Below, one piece after another: positions 12,000-23,817 of a stretch of DNA of 64,000 nucleotides. The stretch is from positions 79,366,631-79,430,630 of the forward strand of contig JBOZIK010000001.1 in NCBI GenBank assembly GCA_051453625.1, in the 5' to 3' direction. This stretch comes from Welwitschia mirabilis (lineage: Eukaryota > Gnetophyta > Gnetopsida > Welwitschiales). Positions within the stretch are counted from its first letter, which is position 1, and each line of letters starts with the position of its first letter. The position numbers and the translations under genes were made by a program. The notes under the pieces are model-generated. The model had not been told where the DNA came from, made no database searches, and saw only the letters and a list, made by a program, of their open reading frames with translations.

Positions 12000-12800
12000 T
12001 ATATGTCTTAGGTTGTAATGTTGTCAAAAGTTTCTTTCATTAAGGGGTCCATGGTATTATCAAGTTCACAAGGGTTGATGGAANNNNNNNNNNNNNNNNN
12101 NNNNNNNNNNNNNNNNNNNNNNNNNNNNNNNNNNNNNNNNNNNNNNNNNNNNNNNNNNNNNNNNNNNNNNNNNNNNNNNNNNNTGTCAATTTCATAAGGG
12201 TTGATGGAAATAAGGCTAGCTAAGATAGTTGAGAATTCCTTCATATCATTAAAAAGAGTTGGTTGTTCATGAGTGAAAGCATTCAATTTAAGTAAATGAT
12301 GTGCTACAAACATAGTTGATCTAATATCTTCAATAGACCCATCATTTGAATCCTTTGTATCTTTGTTTTCTACATTAAAAACTTTAACTTGAATCTTTTT
12401 ACTTCCTACATGAAGTTCCATGATTCTTGTTCTAGTGTCTATAATGCATTGGGTAGTCACATAAAAATCTCTATCTAAAAGTAAGGAATACTTGCCATGG
12501 TGATTAATCTTAATAATTATAACAGTTATGGGGTAATAAGTTCCTCTATTTGGATAACCAAATCTTTAATGATTCCAATAGATTTTTTCAATGTTGAATT
12601 CACCATTTTCAAGACAATTCAAGTTGGTTCAATTTGCTTTTCTAATTCAAAATTCTTGAAAATATGTAGAGCAGATGTTCACACTTGCACCTATATCAAT
12701 AAGAGCCTTTTTGACCTTCTTGTTGTTTTCTAGTATCACACTAATGGTTGCTACCCCTAGATCTTTAAATTTGGATACTTTTGTAATATCAAGTTAGCCA
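12000..12800 (-). pseudogene. Athila-type protease and linker remnant
   Basis: At about 12790-12640 the minus strand encodes 'KKALIDIGASVNICS', the aspartic-protease active site in the form usual for this group (D-L/I-G-A-S). The following frame 12008-12460 ('TTQCIIDTRTRIMELHVGSKKIQVKVF') matches the variable linker between protease and RT. The 100-N gap at 12084-12183 is flanked by the same ~25-bp sequence ('aagggttgatggaa'), translated as SINP on both sides, so the gap may be a contig overlap. Confidence 0.7.
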
Positions 12801-13079
12801 TAGATTGAGCTATAAATACTATACTTAATAGTATTCTTTTTCACTTTCTCCTACAAAGATCCTTTTAAGCTTTCGCATATTTTAGATTGTCTTGAAGCAT
12901 GCACCAAAATGGTCATGTTATATTAACATATTTCATGATGGGTTTGATATATTCATCATATGTGGAATTGGAGTTAAGTCTATTTAACCAAGGAGTAAGA
13001 TGATTCTTATCTTTCTTTAATGATTCATCCTTTTTTATTGGAGTATAAGGAGAAGGTGTATTTCATCAAGAAGTTGTAT

Positions 13080-14800
13080 ATCTTTATCCTTATTTTCTTC
13101 AATGTCATCATGCTTATGTGGATCTTGGGGTATAGTAGTAGCTCCTTTTTAGATAACCACCTTTTAATATTTCTTAACATCATTTGAATTAGATAAGTTA
13201 TTTGAAGCTAAAGTGCCTTGTGGTCTTTGGTTTATTAACATGATTTGTTGCATAACTCCTACTAAGTCTTATATGCTTTTCTGAGTTTGCTCAGTACTTT
13301 TATGAATCTATTCGTAAATGTTTATTATCTTCATCATGCCTTTATTAATTGGATATTTCTTAGGCTGATTATATCCTTCATATCTTGGGTTGTATAGTTA
13401 TTTGAATGAGGACTTATACTCAGGTTTGAATGAGTGACTTGGTTGATAATAAGGTTTCTTTTCGTTGTGATAAGATCCTTTGTAGTAATTAGGATCTACT
13501 TGATTTTCATAGCATACTTCTTTCCTTGCTACTTCTCTTACAGTTGGTAAAAATGGACATTTACTAACTAAGTAAACTTTTTCACATAATTCACAAGTGA
13601 GAGTAGATGTAATATGGGCTTTGGCTAGTTTTACTTCTTTTATTACTTTCACCATCTTTGTTACAAGTGAACTATCACTATTACTGCTATCTTCATCATC
13701 ATAGATACTTTATTTTTGTCTACCCTCTTGATGTTTTATATGATTTAATTCTCTTAATTATTGTTCGAGGGTATTATTTTATCTTGGTTTAGATCATGAT
13801 TGACTAAGTTTAACTAAATCAAGTAAATATTGACATGCTTTATTAATTTTATATTGAAATAAACTTTCTCCACAAGATAAATCAACCATTTATTTTGTTA
13901 TACTAGTTAGTTCATTATAGAAGTAGTAATGAATTCATCTATAAGATTGGCTAAACTAGGATTAAGAATTTTTTCCAAGAAGATGCGTAATCTTCATTGT
14001 CTTTTTGTTAAAAATTAGTTACCTCACAATGTCTTTGCCTAAGAGTATGTCCACTAAGGAATCATTTGATAAAACTTTATTTGATGTTTTTTTAAGTTTT
14101 AATACTCTTATGTGATAAGGTCTTAAGCTAACTTTAACTTTTTCACTCAATGTGTAGGGGAATACTATCATGTAATTCCTATCTATTATTTGCTTCTTTG
14201 CATTACATGTGATTATTAATTATGCTATGGTAGCGATATGTTTATAAGGATCCTTGCAAGTTTCTTGATAGAAAGAGGGGTAAGCATTGGCATTCTTGAT
14301 TTTTATGTCATCCCCAATAGGAAGCTCAAAAAGATTATGGGTTTCTCTAAGTTATAATCCATATTTGTCTTTTAGAGTTAGTTGAATGATACCACTAGAA
14401 TTTGAATACATTGTGGAGTATGCTAAAGAAGAAGGATTTTACTTAAATGTTTATTATTCAATGAATGAGAAATTGAAACTTGTTTTTCAAAAGAATTTAA
14501 ATTAGGCAAAGAAGAACTTGTGTATGAATAGGTGGTTTTTGTTTCAAGAGGGCATTTTAAAATTATACAAGATGGCTCAGTGTATAAGGAAACACTTTTA
14601 AAACACAAAGTTAGATATTCTATTAATTTAAATTTATCACTTTAAAATTTAATATAAAGTTTCTTACCTCTATTCCTTGAGTTATAAATTTAAACACCTT
14701 GTTGAATTGTCTCTTGTAAAAATTTCTTTTCACATTGATAACATATTTTTTTCTCTTTTCTTTAGGATATGATGCCATTCCCTTACTTAACCTAAAATAG
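13080..14800 (-). pseudogene. Athila-type gag remnant
   Basis: Several minus-strand frames are needed. Around 14030-13960 the sequence gives 'VTNF-stop-QKDNEDYASSWKKF', matching the 'F.Q...ES..EAWERFK' gag core. Frame 13398-13655 has 'TCELCEKVYLVSKCPF', a degenerate zinc finger spaced like the Athila/Tat gag finger, followed by a Tyr/Pro-rich stretch ('SYHNEKKPYYQPS'). Frames at 14423-14808 are short and Lys/Asn-rich with no clear homology and may be the N-terminal gag or leader. Confidence 0.7.
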
Positions 14801-14819
14801 AAATCCAACCTTTTAACTC

Positions 14820-15240
14820 ATATCCATTATAAGGTAATCTTTAGGATCACATTAAAGTTCAAACAGTAGATGCAATGGCTAAGAATGATGTTTCTTCTTG
14901 GCTCACTTAAGATCCAAGAAAAAGACACTGGAGGCTTTTTGCTATATGGTAATCCTTCTAGATCACTTAAGATACAATAAGGTAAATCTAACAAGGCTAA
15001 TGAACTTCCCTAAGTATGGTGTGATAATCACCACCCTAAGAGGGTACTTTGAATGAAAAGAGAAGAGAAAGAGAAGATACAATTTGTAATAAAAGAGTAC
15101 ACAAGTACAAATAATAAGTGAAAATAATGTGTTACCCTCTAAATATGAATAATATTTCTTGAATAGGGGTAGCTCTATTTAAAAGAAGCTAGAATGTTCC
15201 TAGTCAAAGTTATGCAAGTAACCAACCTCAAAGATCCAAC
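14820..15240 (-). repeat. possible Athila 5' LTR fragment
   Basis: This gene-free stretch lies beyond the gag start. On the minus strand 'cttttaaatagagctacccc' near 15170-15190 looks like a TATA-type core promoter followed by a short leader, as in an LTR U3/R junction. It runs into the 470-N gap, so the outer end is not visible. Assignment is by position and this one promoter-like motif. Confidence 0.4.
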
Positions 15241-15710
15241 NNNNNNNNNNNNNNNNNNNNNNNNNNNNNNNNNNNNNNNNNNNNNNNNNNNNNNNNNNNN
15301 NNNNNNNNNNNNNNNNNNNNNNNNNNNNNNNNNNNNNNNNNNNNNNNNNNNNNNNNNNNNNNNNNNNNNNNNNNNNNNNNNNNNNNNNNNNNNNNNNNNN
15401 NNNNNNNNNNNNNNNNNNNNNNNNNNNNNNNNNNNNNNNNNNNNNNNNNNNNNNNNNNNNNNNNNNNNNNNNNNNNNNNNNNNNNNNNNNNNNNNNNNNN
15501 NNNNNNNNNNNNNNNNNNNNNNNNNNNNNNNNNNNNNNNNNNNNNNNNNNNNNNNNNNNNNNNNNNNNNNNNNNNNNNNNNNNNNNNNNNNNNNNNNNNN
15601 NNNNNNNNNNNNNNNNNNNNNNNNNNNNNNNNNNNNNNNNNNNNNNNNNNNNNNNNNNNNNNNNNNNNNNNNNNNNNNNNNNNNNNNNNNNNNNNNNNNN
15701 NNNNNNNNNN
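15241..15710. other. assembly gap, 470 N
   Basis: The gap separates the minus-strand Athila element from the plus-strand chromovirus. The chromovirus protease, gag and 5' LTR are not in the visible flank, so the boundary between the two elements is hidden here. Confidence 0.99.
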
Positions 15711-15929
15711 CATTACTTTGGATGTAAATTATTTAATGTAAAATAGATTAGTTATTAATTATGAAAAGCATTAAGTAAAAATGATGAATCATGACTAAAG
15801 ACTAATCTTTTAAGATCATTATAAATTGGCAGTGGAGAAGTTAATTAATGAAAATCATATAAAAAGAGAAATTAAGAAGGATCACTGGTTTATATGATAT
15901 ACCTAAAATCAAGTAGATTAAAGAAATGA

Positions 15930-16740
15930 GGAACCTTAGTAAAGAATATACCAATAGTCCAAAATTATCTTGATGTATTTACAATAGAATTATAAGGAAT
16001 TCCACTACTTTAGGAAGTTCAGTTTTCTATTAAATTGGTCCTTGGAACCCAACCAATTTATAAGGCACCATATAGAATGTCTCCTACAGAAATGAAAGAA
16101 TTAAAAACCTAGCTTAAAGAAATCTTATAAACAATCTTTATTTATCCTAGTGTATCATCATGGGAAGCACTTGTATTATTTGTAAAGAAGAAGGATGGAA
16201 TTCTAAGATTTTACAATGATTATAGATAGCTAAATAATGTTATTATCAAGAATAAGTATCCACTACCAAGAATAAATGACCTTTTTAATCAACTCAAGGA
16301 GGCTAAGGTATTCTCAAAAGTTGATCTAAAATCTAGGTATCATCAAGTTCAAACTAAGGAAGAATATATTCATATACTATCATTTAGAACCTACTAAGCA
16401 CATTATGAGTTCACTGTTATGCCTTTTGACTTAACTAATGCTCATGTAGTATTTATGAATCTTATGAATTACAACTTTAAACCACAGCTTAATTCCATTT
16501 TAATAGTATTTATTAATGACATCCTCATTTATTCCAAAACTTATGAAAAATATAAGAAAAACTTGATAATAGTATTACAAACCTTGCAAAATCACCAATT
16601 ATATATCAACATGGAAAAATGCTCTTTTTGAAAGAAATCCATTTAATTTCTAGATCATGTGACATCTAAGAAAGGTATATCTGTGGATTAAGATAAAGTT
16701 AGAGCAATTATGGACATGGCCAATACCTACAAATATTACT
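15930..16740 (+). pseudogene. chromovirus reverse transcriptase remnant
   Basis: Translation gives '[15 protein letters not shown]', 'PSVSSWEALVLFVKKKDG', '[16 protein letters not shown]', '[15 protein letters not shown]', 'HYEFTVMPFDLTNAHVVF', the active-site segment 'VFINDILIYSK' and 'HQLYINMEKCSF'. The order and spacing match Ty3/gypsy RT. In the active-site box the first of two catalytic Asp is Asn (AAT at 16515-16517), so the enzyme would be dead even without its stops. 'YR-stop-LN' has TAG where the family has a Gln or Glu codon. The longest open piece is 16419-16631. Confidence 0.88.
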
Positions 16741-16879
16741 AAAATTTGAATCTTTTTTGGTATCACTAGGTACTATCTCGATTCATCTTCAACTCCTCTA
16801 AGATAGCTTCTTCATTAACAAGCCTTTTAAAAAATATATATATAAAGACTCCAATGGACAAAAAAAATGTAAGCAATCA

Positions 16880-17270
16880 TTTGATTGTCTTAAATAATGC
16901 TTAACTGGTACTCTAGTCTTAGCAATATTAAATGATTCAAAGACCTTTTTAGTTTATACTGATGCATATGCTAAAGGTCTTGGAGTAGTGCTTGAGCAAG
17001 ANNNNNNNNNNATAATCTTGAATTAGCTGCAGTAATTTTTACTTTAAAATTGTGAAAACATTATCTCTATAGTGTAAAGTTTTAAGTTTAGATAGATCAT
17101 AAGAGTTTAAAATACATTTTTACTTAACCAAACTTAAACATTAAGCAAAGAATATAGATAAACTTTTATGTGATTTTGATCTAGAAATTTTATACCATGA
17201 AGGTAAGGAAAATAAGGTTGCATATGCTCTTAGTAGACGAGGTTATCTTAAAGTAATCATAAAAATTCAA
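16880..17270 (+). pseudogene. chromovirus RNase H remnant
   Basis: After a short decayed connection, 'TFLVYTDAYAKGLGVVLEQ' gives the first catalytic Asp and glycine turn of RNase H, followed by a 10-N gap (17002-17011), then 'NLELAAVIFTLK' (Glu in ELAAV), 'HYLYSVKF' and 'IDHKSLKYIFT', and finally a decayed 'ADALSRR' equivalent near 17220-17240 ('ATCTTAGTAGACGAGG' region). Several frameshifts and stops are present. Confidence 0.8.
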
Positions 17271-17279
17271 AGTCAAATC

Positions 17280-18310
17280 CCTAATATTATGATAGAGGGA
17301 AAAAAAAGATAAGAATTTTTAAAAACTAAATGACCAATTAGAAAAATCAATAGACTCAGAGAATTTTAGTATTGATTTAGATGATATCATCAAATTCAAG
17401 GGAATATTTTTGGTTTCTAATGTAGATGAAATTAAACATAAGCTAATGTTTGCATTTCATAATCCATCTAAAGTAGATCATCCTGAGGGAATAAAATATA
17501 TTAAGACATGAAACAAAAATTTTAATGGCTAAGAATGAAAAAGGATATAACAAAATTTGTATCAAGGTATCTTATATATGAATAAGTTAAAGTAGAACAT
17601 TAAAATCCAGCAAGATTACTCTATCCTCGTGATATTCCAAAATATAAATGAAATGTGATTTACATTGACTTTATTATAGGACTTCTAAAAACTCAAAGAG
17701 GTCATGACTCTATTATGGTAATAATTGATAGAGAAACTGAGTCAGCACATTTTATTCTAATTAAATATACTTATGATTTTAAGGATATAGCTAAGGTATA
17801 TATTTAAAATGTTGTTTGATTACATTGTGTACCTTTAGTAATTATCTCTAATAAAGATTTAAAATTTACTTCTAAGTTTTAGAAAGAATTACAAATGGGT
17901 TTAGGAACCAAGTTAGATATGAACACTGCATTTCACCATCAAGCAGATAATTAGGTAGAAAAAGTTAACTAAATTTTAGAAGATCTTCTTAAGCATGTAT
18001 TCTAAATAATCCTAAAAGTTGGGAAGAGAACCTACCATTGGTAGAATTTGCATATAATAATAGTTATCAGAGTTCATCCAAATGGCTCCATTTAAAACTT
18101 ATATGGTAGGAAGTGTATAACACATACTTCATGGATAGAACCTGAAGAAAGATGATGATATAACTGAAAATGTTACAAGAAATGAAAATTAAAAGGAGGA
18201 TCATTAAAAATAGACTTAACAAAGTAGTAAATAGATAAAATATGTATGTATATTATCGAAGAAGATATCTTGAGTCCAAAATAAGTGATCATATATTTCT
18301 TAAAGTGTCA
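17280..18310 (+). pseudogene. chromovirus integrase remnant
   Basis: The core reads 'VIYIDFIIGLLKTQRGHDSIMVIIDRETESAHFI', close to the family pattern 'MDFVxGLPRTxxGxDxIWVIVDRLTKSAHF'. Next are 'HCVPLVIISNKDLKFTSKF' (the SDRD motif is SNKD, so the outer Asp is changed while the inner one is kept) and 'MNTAFHHQADN-stop-VEKVN', in which the catalytic Glu is kept beside a TAG-type stop. The zinc-binding N-terminus near 17440-17600 is poorly preserved. Confidence 0.85.
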
Positions 18311-18329
18311 CTAATGAAATCAATAATGA

Positions 18330-18714
18330 GAGTACTTAAGAGATCCAAATTAGCTCCTTGATTCATTGGACCATTTGAAATATTAAAAACAATTGAACTT
18401 GTTGCATACAAGCTTGCTTTGCCCCCTTGATTATTGTGCATACATAATGTTTTTCATGTAAGTATGATGAGAAAGTATATTGTAGATCCTTCTCATGTTT
18501 TAGATTGGTTTCATATTCAAGTAGAACTAGATTATTCAACTATAGAGAAGCCAAAAGCAGTGCTAGACTAATGAACTATCAATTTATGAAAAAGGGAGAT
18601 CCAAAAAGTAAAGATAAAGTGGAGTAATTATAGTTTTGATGAAGCTACTTGGGAGCTAGAGGAAACAATGAAAATTAATACCCAAATCTTTTTAAACTTT
18701 GTAATATGTAGTTA
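18330..18714 (+). pseudogene. integrase C-terminus with chromodomain
   Basis: The segment near 18350-18480 gives 'LAPXFIGPFEILKTIELVAYKLALPP' and 'IHNVFHVSMMRKYI', the usual tail of chromoviral integrases. From about 18610 'KWSNYSFDEATWELEE' is the second half of a chromodomain (aromatic W, the acidic 'EATWE' strand). In living relatives this domain guides insertion to heterochromatin marks. Stops lie upstream, so it is not translated intact. Confidence 0.85.
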
Positions 18715-18764
18715 GGTGTTCTCAAGCTTTTTATGTATCTCAATTCCTAGAAGTGAATTAGTCT

Positions 18765-18777
18765 AAGTGGGGGAGAA
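18765..18777 (+). promoter_or_regulatory. polypurine tract of the chromovirus
   Basis: AAGTGGGGGAGAA directly precedes the LTR start TGTTATATACC at 18778. This is the plus-strand primer position in plant gypsy elements and fixes the LTR boundary. Confidence 0.85.
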
Positions 18778-21700
18778 TGTTATATACCATATTTTGTAAA
18801 AAAATTTTACTTGAATAATAAGTACATTAAGCTTTCAGTCAAATGAATAATTATCTTTATTTAAGTTTCTTATTAAATAAGATTTAATTTTAAATTTAAC
18901 ATTAGTTTGTAATCATTATCATTTACTATGAAAATGATAAAAATTATGTTAAAATGTTTTATGAGAAAATCTATCCAAACATGTAAAATTACATAATCCA
19001 TTATGTGAGGAATTAAAATCACATGATAAAATTAATAAATTAAAATTATTGAGAGAACATAGTAATATATTTTGTGTCTTATTTACTCTTTTAAATTCTT
19101 AGTAAATGTAATAGGTGTACTATATTATGAATAAATATTTTTTCCTTGTGTTATGAGATTGATAGATTTTATGCATTTTGAAATAAATAAATATTTTAAT
19201 AAGTTCATGAACTCTTACCTAAAACCAAGAATGATAAATGAGTAGATTTACTCTACTATAACTTTTATGTTCTTAAGATGTGTAAGGGTACTTGGTACAT
19301 AGCATACGCATTATTTTATTCATTAGAATTGAAGAGATTTTATTATTATGCCATATGACAATTTTGAGATTTGTGCATTTATTCTTTTGATGCATGTCTT
19401 AGATGAACTAAACTTACTTATAAGCCTATGAAGAATTAAAAAGAGCTAGCATGAGGGAATGATGCATGTAATTAATTTTGCTAATTCAAGCAATAAGATT
19501 ACTCACCCTAGTTAGGTGCATGAGTCATAAATATGATCTCCTTTTGTACTTTAATATCACTTATTACTCATCCCACTTATCAATGCTAAATCTTGTAATC
19601 TTGTGATCTTAAGTTATGTGCCTTCATCTCTCTATATATAGAAATCTTTTCCTCTCTTNNNNNNNNNNNNNNNNNNNNNNNNNNNNNNNNNNNNNNNNNN
19701 NNNNNNNNNNNNNNNNNNNNNNNNNNNNNNNNNNNNNNNNNNNNNNNNNNNNNNNNNNNNNNNNNNNNNNNNNNNNNNNNNNNNNNNNNNNNNNNNNNNN
19801 NNNNNNNNNNNNNNNNNNNNNNNNNNNNNNNNNNNNNNNNNNNNNNNNNNNNNNNNNNNNNNNNNNNNNNNNNNNNNNNNNNNNNNNNNNNNNNNNNNNN
19901 NNNNNNNNNNNNNNNNNNNNNNNNNNNNNNNNNNNNNNNNNNNNNNNNNNNNNNNNNNNNNNNNNNNNNNNNNNNNNNNNNNNNNNNNNNNNNNNNNNNN
20001 NNNNNNNNNNNNNNNNNNNNNNNNNNNNNNNNNNNNNNNNNNNNNNNNNNNNNNNNNNNNNNNNNNNNNNNNNNNNNNNNNNNNNNNNNNNNNNNNNNNN
20101 NNNNNNNNNNNNNNNNNNNNNNNNNNNNNNNNNNNNNNNNNNNNNNNNNNNNNNNNNNNNNNNNNNNNNNNNNNNNNNNNNNNNNNNNNNNNNNNNNNNN
20201 NNNNNNNNNNNNNNNNNNNNNNNNNNNNNNNNNNNNNNNNNNNNNNNNNNNNNNNNNNNNNNNNNNNNNNNNNNNNNNNNNNNNNNNNNNNNNNNNNNNN
20301 NNNNNNNNNNNNNNNNNNNNNNNNNNNNNNNNNNNNNNNNNNNNNNNNNNNNNNNNNNNNNNNNNNNNNNNNNNNNNNNNNNNNNNNNNNNNNNNNNNNN
20401 NNNNNNNNNNNNNNNNNNNNNNNNNNNNNNNNNNNNNNNNNNNNNNNNNNNNNNNNNNNNNNNNNNNNNNNNNNNNNNNNNCGATCTTCATCAATCTTCA
20501 ACTATTAAGATCTTACTAATCTTTCTAAGTAAGCTCTTTACTTATATCATTCATATGATTTCTTTTTCTATTGGAATGATGTTATATTTCACTAAGAAAT
20601 TATTACAGCTTTTATACAATTATGTTATCAAATATTATTCCCTCTCGTTGGCTCCCACCAAGACATTATAGTGAGATATGAGGGGTCTCTTTTATTTGGT
20701 GATGGAGGATTACTAATGGATGATTATGGCCAAGTANNNNNNNNNNNNNNNNNNNNNNNNNNNNNNNNNNNNNNNNNNNNNNNNNNNNNNTATATATATA
20801 TATATACAAAAGCTAGGTATCCATGTTTATTTTATTATTATATTTTTATATATTATGCATTGGAATCATCTTATTAAAGGCAAAGTTTGATCCTAAAAAA
20901 TCTCTTTATACTAGTACTCCTCTATGAAAAATCTTAAGGCTTATAGTAAATGATTCTTTTTGAATTGATCTGATTTTTTTTACAATGATTTTTTTCCATA
21001 ATTTATTTTTCTTTCTTTAAGTAATTACTTAGTATATCCATTATTTTAATTACCTAAGTTATTATTTAACTAGTTGTAAAAATTTTATCATATTTTTGTT
21101 ATAGTAAAAGATAAATATCTAGAATAGAGGCATGGGATAAAAACATCATATCTTATTAATTAGTATGGATAAATTAGTAAAAATGTTTTTTTTTTAAGTT
21201 CAAGATTGTGTTATTAATATGAAAATCTAAAAATAGTAATTTTTCTAATGGGTAATTAGTTTTAGATAAAATTATTTATTAAAATATGTTAGAAAATAAA
21301 TGCAAAAAATAGTAAGCAAGTAATTTACATTTCTATATCTATCTATAAATATATTTGCAAACTTGAGCATCTTAAGTTATAGGAAAGTGAATAATCTTTC
21401 TAAAACGTCTTGAATAATTTAAAAACTCAAAGAATTTTTGATCATTTTAGTGTAGTATTTAAGGACTATAATTTTAGAAAAATTCACAATTTTTAACCTT
21501 AAAAGATAACAGTAGAAATAATATTTTTAGAATTCCAAGGTAGTTTAAGTTAAATTCTAAGAATCCTATTATGTGTCTAGTTTCTGAGAAAACTACCTTA
21601 AGTTATTTTTTACTTCATAATTATTAATTTTTAACTATGATGTCTCCTTAGAGCCTAAAATGTGATAATTAATGTTTAAAATTATAGAAAAATTACTACA

Positions 21701-23516
21701 CAAAATTTTATAGGGAAATTAAGTAGATAAAATATGTTTCTATCAGTAAATTTAAGTTAGATTACCTATAAGTGGTATTTATTTATAGGAATACCTTTTT
21801 TACCCTTTTTTTTGTAAGAGTTTTCACCTTAGAGTTTAAGTAACATAAGTAATCTCTAGCTTATCACTTATTTTTATTAACTTATAATATAGCCATATGA
21901 AATCTTAGATAAATACTTATATCTTAACAATTATGCTTGAGCTATATTTTTTTTTGTTTACCTTCTTTANNNNNNNNNNNNNNNNNNNNNNNNNNNNNNN
22001 NNNNNNNNNNNNNNNNNNNNNNNNNNNNNNNNNNNNNNNNNNNNNNNNNNNNNNNNNNNNNNNNNNNNNNNNNNNNNNNNNNNNNNNNNNNNNNNNNNNN
22101 NNNNNNNNNNNNNNNNNNNNNNNNNNNNNNNNNNNNNNNNNNNNNNNNNNNNNNNNNNNNNNNNNNNNNNNNNNNNNNNNNNNNNNNNNNNNNNNNNNNN
22201 NNNNNNNNNNNNNNNNNNNNNNNNNNNNNNNNNNNNNNNNNNNNNNNNNNNNNNNNNNNNNNNNNNNNNNNNNNNNNNNNNNNNNNNNNNNNNNNNNNNN
22301 NNNNNNNNNNNNNNNNNNNNNNNNNNNNNNNNNNNNNNNNNNNNNNNNNNNNNNNNNNNNNNNNNNNNNNNNNNNNNNNNNNNNNNNNNNNNNNNNNNNN
22401 NNNNNNNNNNNNNNNNNNNNNNNNNNNNNNNNNNNNNNNNNNNNNNNNNNNNNNNNNNNNNNNNNNNNNNNNNNNNNNNNNNNNNNNNNNNNNNNNNNNN
22501 NNNNNNNNNNNNTTTTGAATATTTTTATTATTATTTAAAGAAAAAAGAATATTTCCTTGATCGAGGTTTTATTATTATAACCTTGAAAATAGAAATGTTC
22601 TTATATGCTTACTTTCTTTTTATAGTTTTTTCTATAAAATAAACTAAATGATGATTAGAATTATTATAACTATGTAAATAATTCATTAAATATCTACATT
22701 AGTTAGAATTATTTACATGCAATTGTCTGGTGTATTCATCAAACAGTACTAAATCAAGATAGTTATAATAGTGTTCATCCCCATACTTAGATTTCATCAT
22801 CAAGGTAGGTTGCATTGCTTTTTTTTTTTTTTAATAATACCCTTCTGGAAGTGGATTTAATCACCACTCTCCTGTCCTACCCATGTAGGAACTTACTCCA
22901 ACCTAATATCTTAAGCCCTTAACATCGATGAATCATGTTGCATTATCCGGAGATGTTTCAAGGAATTGAGGGTCATTTGTAAGCATGCATCCACCTCATG
23001 TATCGCTTATCATCTATATTAAAGGTATATCGAGATGAAATAAAAGCATATGGAGTTAATCCTAGCCATGTTTATATAGTTTAGAATGTAAAGTAGAACC
23101 AATTCATATTTGAAAGATGGCTGGATATTGAGTTGAAATGCCATTAATTAGAGTTAGAAACTTCTATTATATTGGTTAGGTATCATCCTTAAAATTTATC
23201 CATGTATGTTGACAACAAGTTCACATTTCCTCAAATATGCATAAGATATCTTTTATCTAACAAAAAAACTAGGAGAAACAAAGGACACAAACTTAAGACA
23301 TCACTATTATTTGTAAACCAAAATAACCTAGAAATTAATTATAGGTAATTATTTAATATTAATATGATTTTTATTTCTTAAAATATAGAAATTCTAATAA
23401 GGGAATTAGTAGAATTTGATCCTTAGTTCCATTGTATCTATTAGGTAAAAATACTAAATAACAAAGGAAGAGAAAAAAAAGTGTTTAATTAGGGTAAGAG
23501 TAAAGAGGATGTCTCA
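18778..23516 (+). repeat. long gypsy LTR, copy A (3' LTR)
   Basis: The LTR starts TGTTATATACC after the polypurine tract and ends GGATGTCTCA at 23516. It is collinear with copy B along its whole length and with copy C over its downstream two thirds. A TATA box lies at 19632. Three gaps fall inside it (19659-20481, 20737-20790, 21970-22512). At the first and third, copy B has only about 125 and 150 bp, so either the N counts are overestimates or extra DNA inserted into A. Without N the LTR is close to 3.4-3.6 kb. Confidence 0.85.
19632..19640 (+). promoter_or_regulatory. LTR A TATA box
   Basis: CTATATATA is followed by 'gaaatcttttcctctctt', and the same layout is conserved in copy B at 34750. 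It lies about 855 bp into the LTR, so transcription would start about 890 bp in and leave a very long R-U5 part. Confidence 0.6.
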
Positions 23517-23517
23517 C

Positions 23518-23817
23518 TTATTCACTCCCGAAGTTGAATATGTAGTAGCTAGTTGCTATGTTTCTTAAGTTTTATGGACTCACTATGCCTTGCAAGACCT
23601 TGACATTCATGAATCTAACACTTTAATTTTCTATGACAAATTTAGTGTAATAAACATATTCAAGAATCTTATTCTCCACTCTATAATTAAACATATTGAC
23701 ATTTGCCATTAATTCATTAGAGATTATGTAGATTCCAAAGATATCAAGCTTGAATATATTTCCACTGATTATTAACCAGCTAATATTCTTATAAAATATC
23801 TCTCTTAATATTGTTTT
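23518..23817 (+). pseudogene. copia RNase H C-terminal fragment
   Basis: Directly after the end of LTR A the frame reads 'LFTPEVEYVVASCYVS', equivalent to 'LSSTEAEYVAA', then 'VLWTHYALQDLDIHES', 'FYDKFSVINIFKN' (CDNTSAINISKNP), 'LHSIIKHIDICH', 'FIRDYV', 'LEYISTDY' and 'PANILIKYLS'. This is the end of Ty1/copia RNase H. Three stops (TAA) fall where the family has Gln (SQVLW, HQFIRD, NQLAD), consistent with CAA to TAA change. The N-terminal part is missing because the chromovirus interrupts the gene at the EAEY motif. Confidence 0.88.

Larger units (their letters stand above)
9100..15240 (-). mobile_element. Athila-type Ty3/gypsy retrotransposon, decayed
   Basis: On the minus strand the order is gag (about 14800-13080), protease (about 12800-12600), reverse transcriptase (about 11640-11060), RNase H (10900-10400) and integrase (10150-9150), the Ty3/gypsy order. 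RT motifs such as 'TKKDHCSLPF', 'FLNGYSGYNQV', 'KTTFTSPF' and 'FMDD', and a 'CELC...SKCP' gag finger, point to the Athila group by recall. Every domain has stops or frame changes. A 100-N gap lies at 12084-12183. No Asp-tRNA primer site could be read, so the right end is approximate. Confidence 0.85.
15930..23516 (+). mobile_element. Ty3/gypsy chromovirus, 5'-truncated
   Basis: In plus-strand order: the end of the protease region, reverse transcriptase, RNase H, integrase, a C-terminal chromodomain, a polypurine tract and a long 3' LTR. The chromodomain plus RT motifs ('SPTEMKELK', 'VKKKDG', '[10 protein letters not shown]') place it in the plant chromovirus (Tekay/Del-like) group by recalled motifs. 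Stops occur about every 20-60 codons. No 5' LTR or gag is present to the left. The right end falls inside a copia RNase H frame, so this element inserted into an older copia copy. Confidence 0.88.

Noticed and set aside
15194-22538. Long open frames made mostly of X (15194-15727, 19586-20671, 21933-22538) and others at 40640-40948
   Set aside because: They are assembly gaps; N runs simply lack stops.
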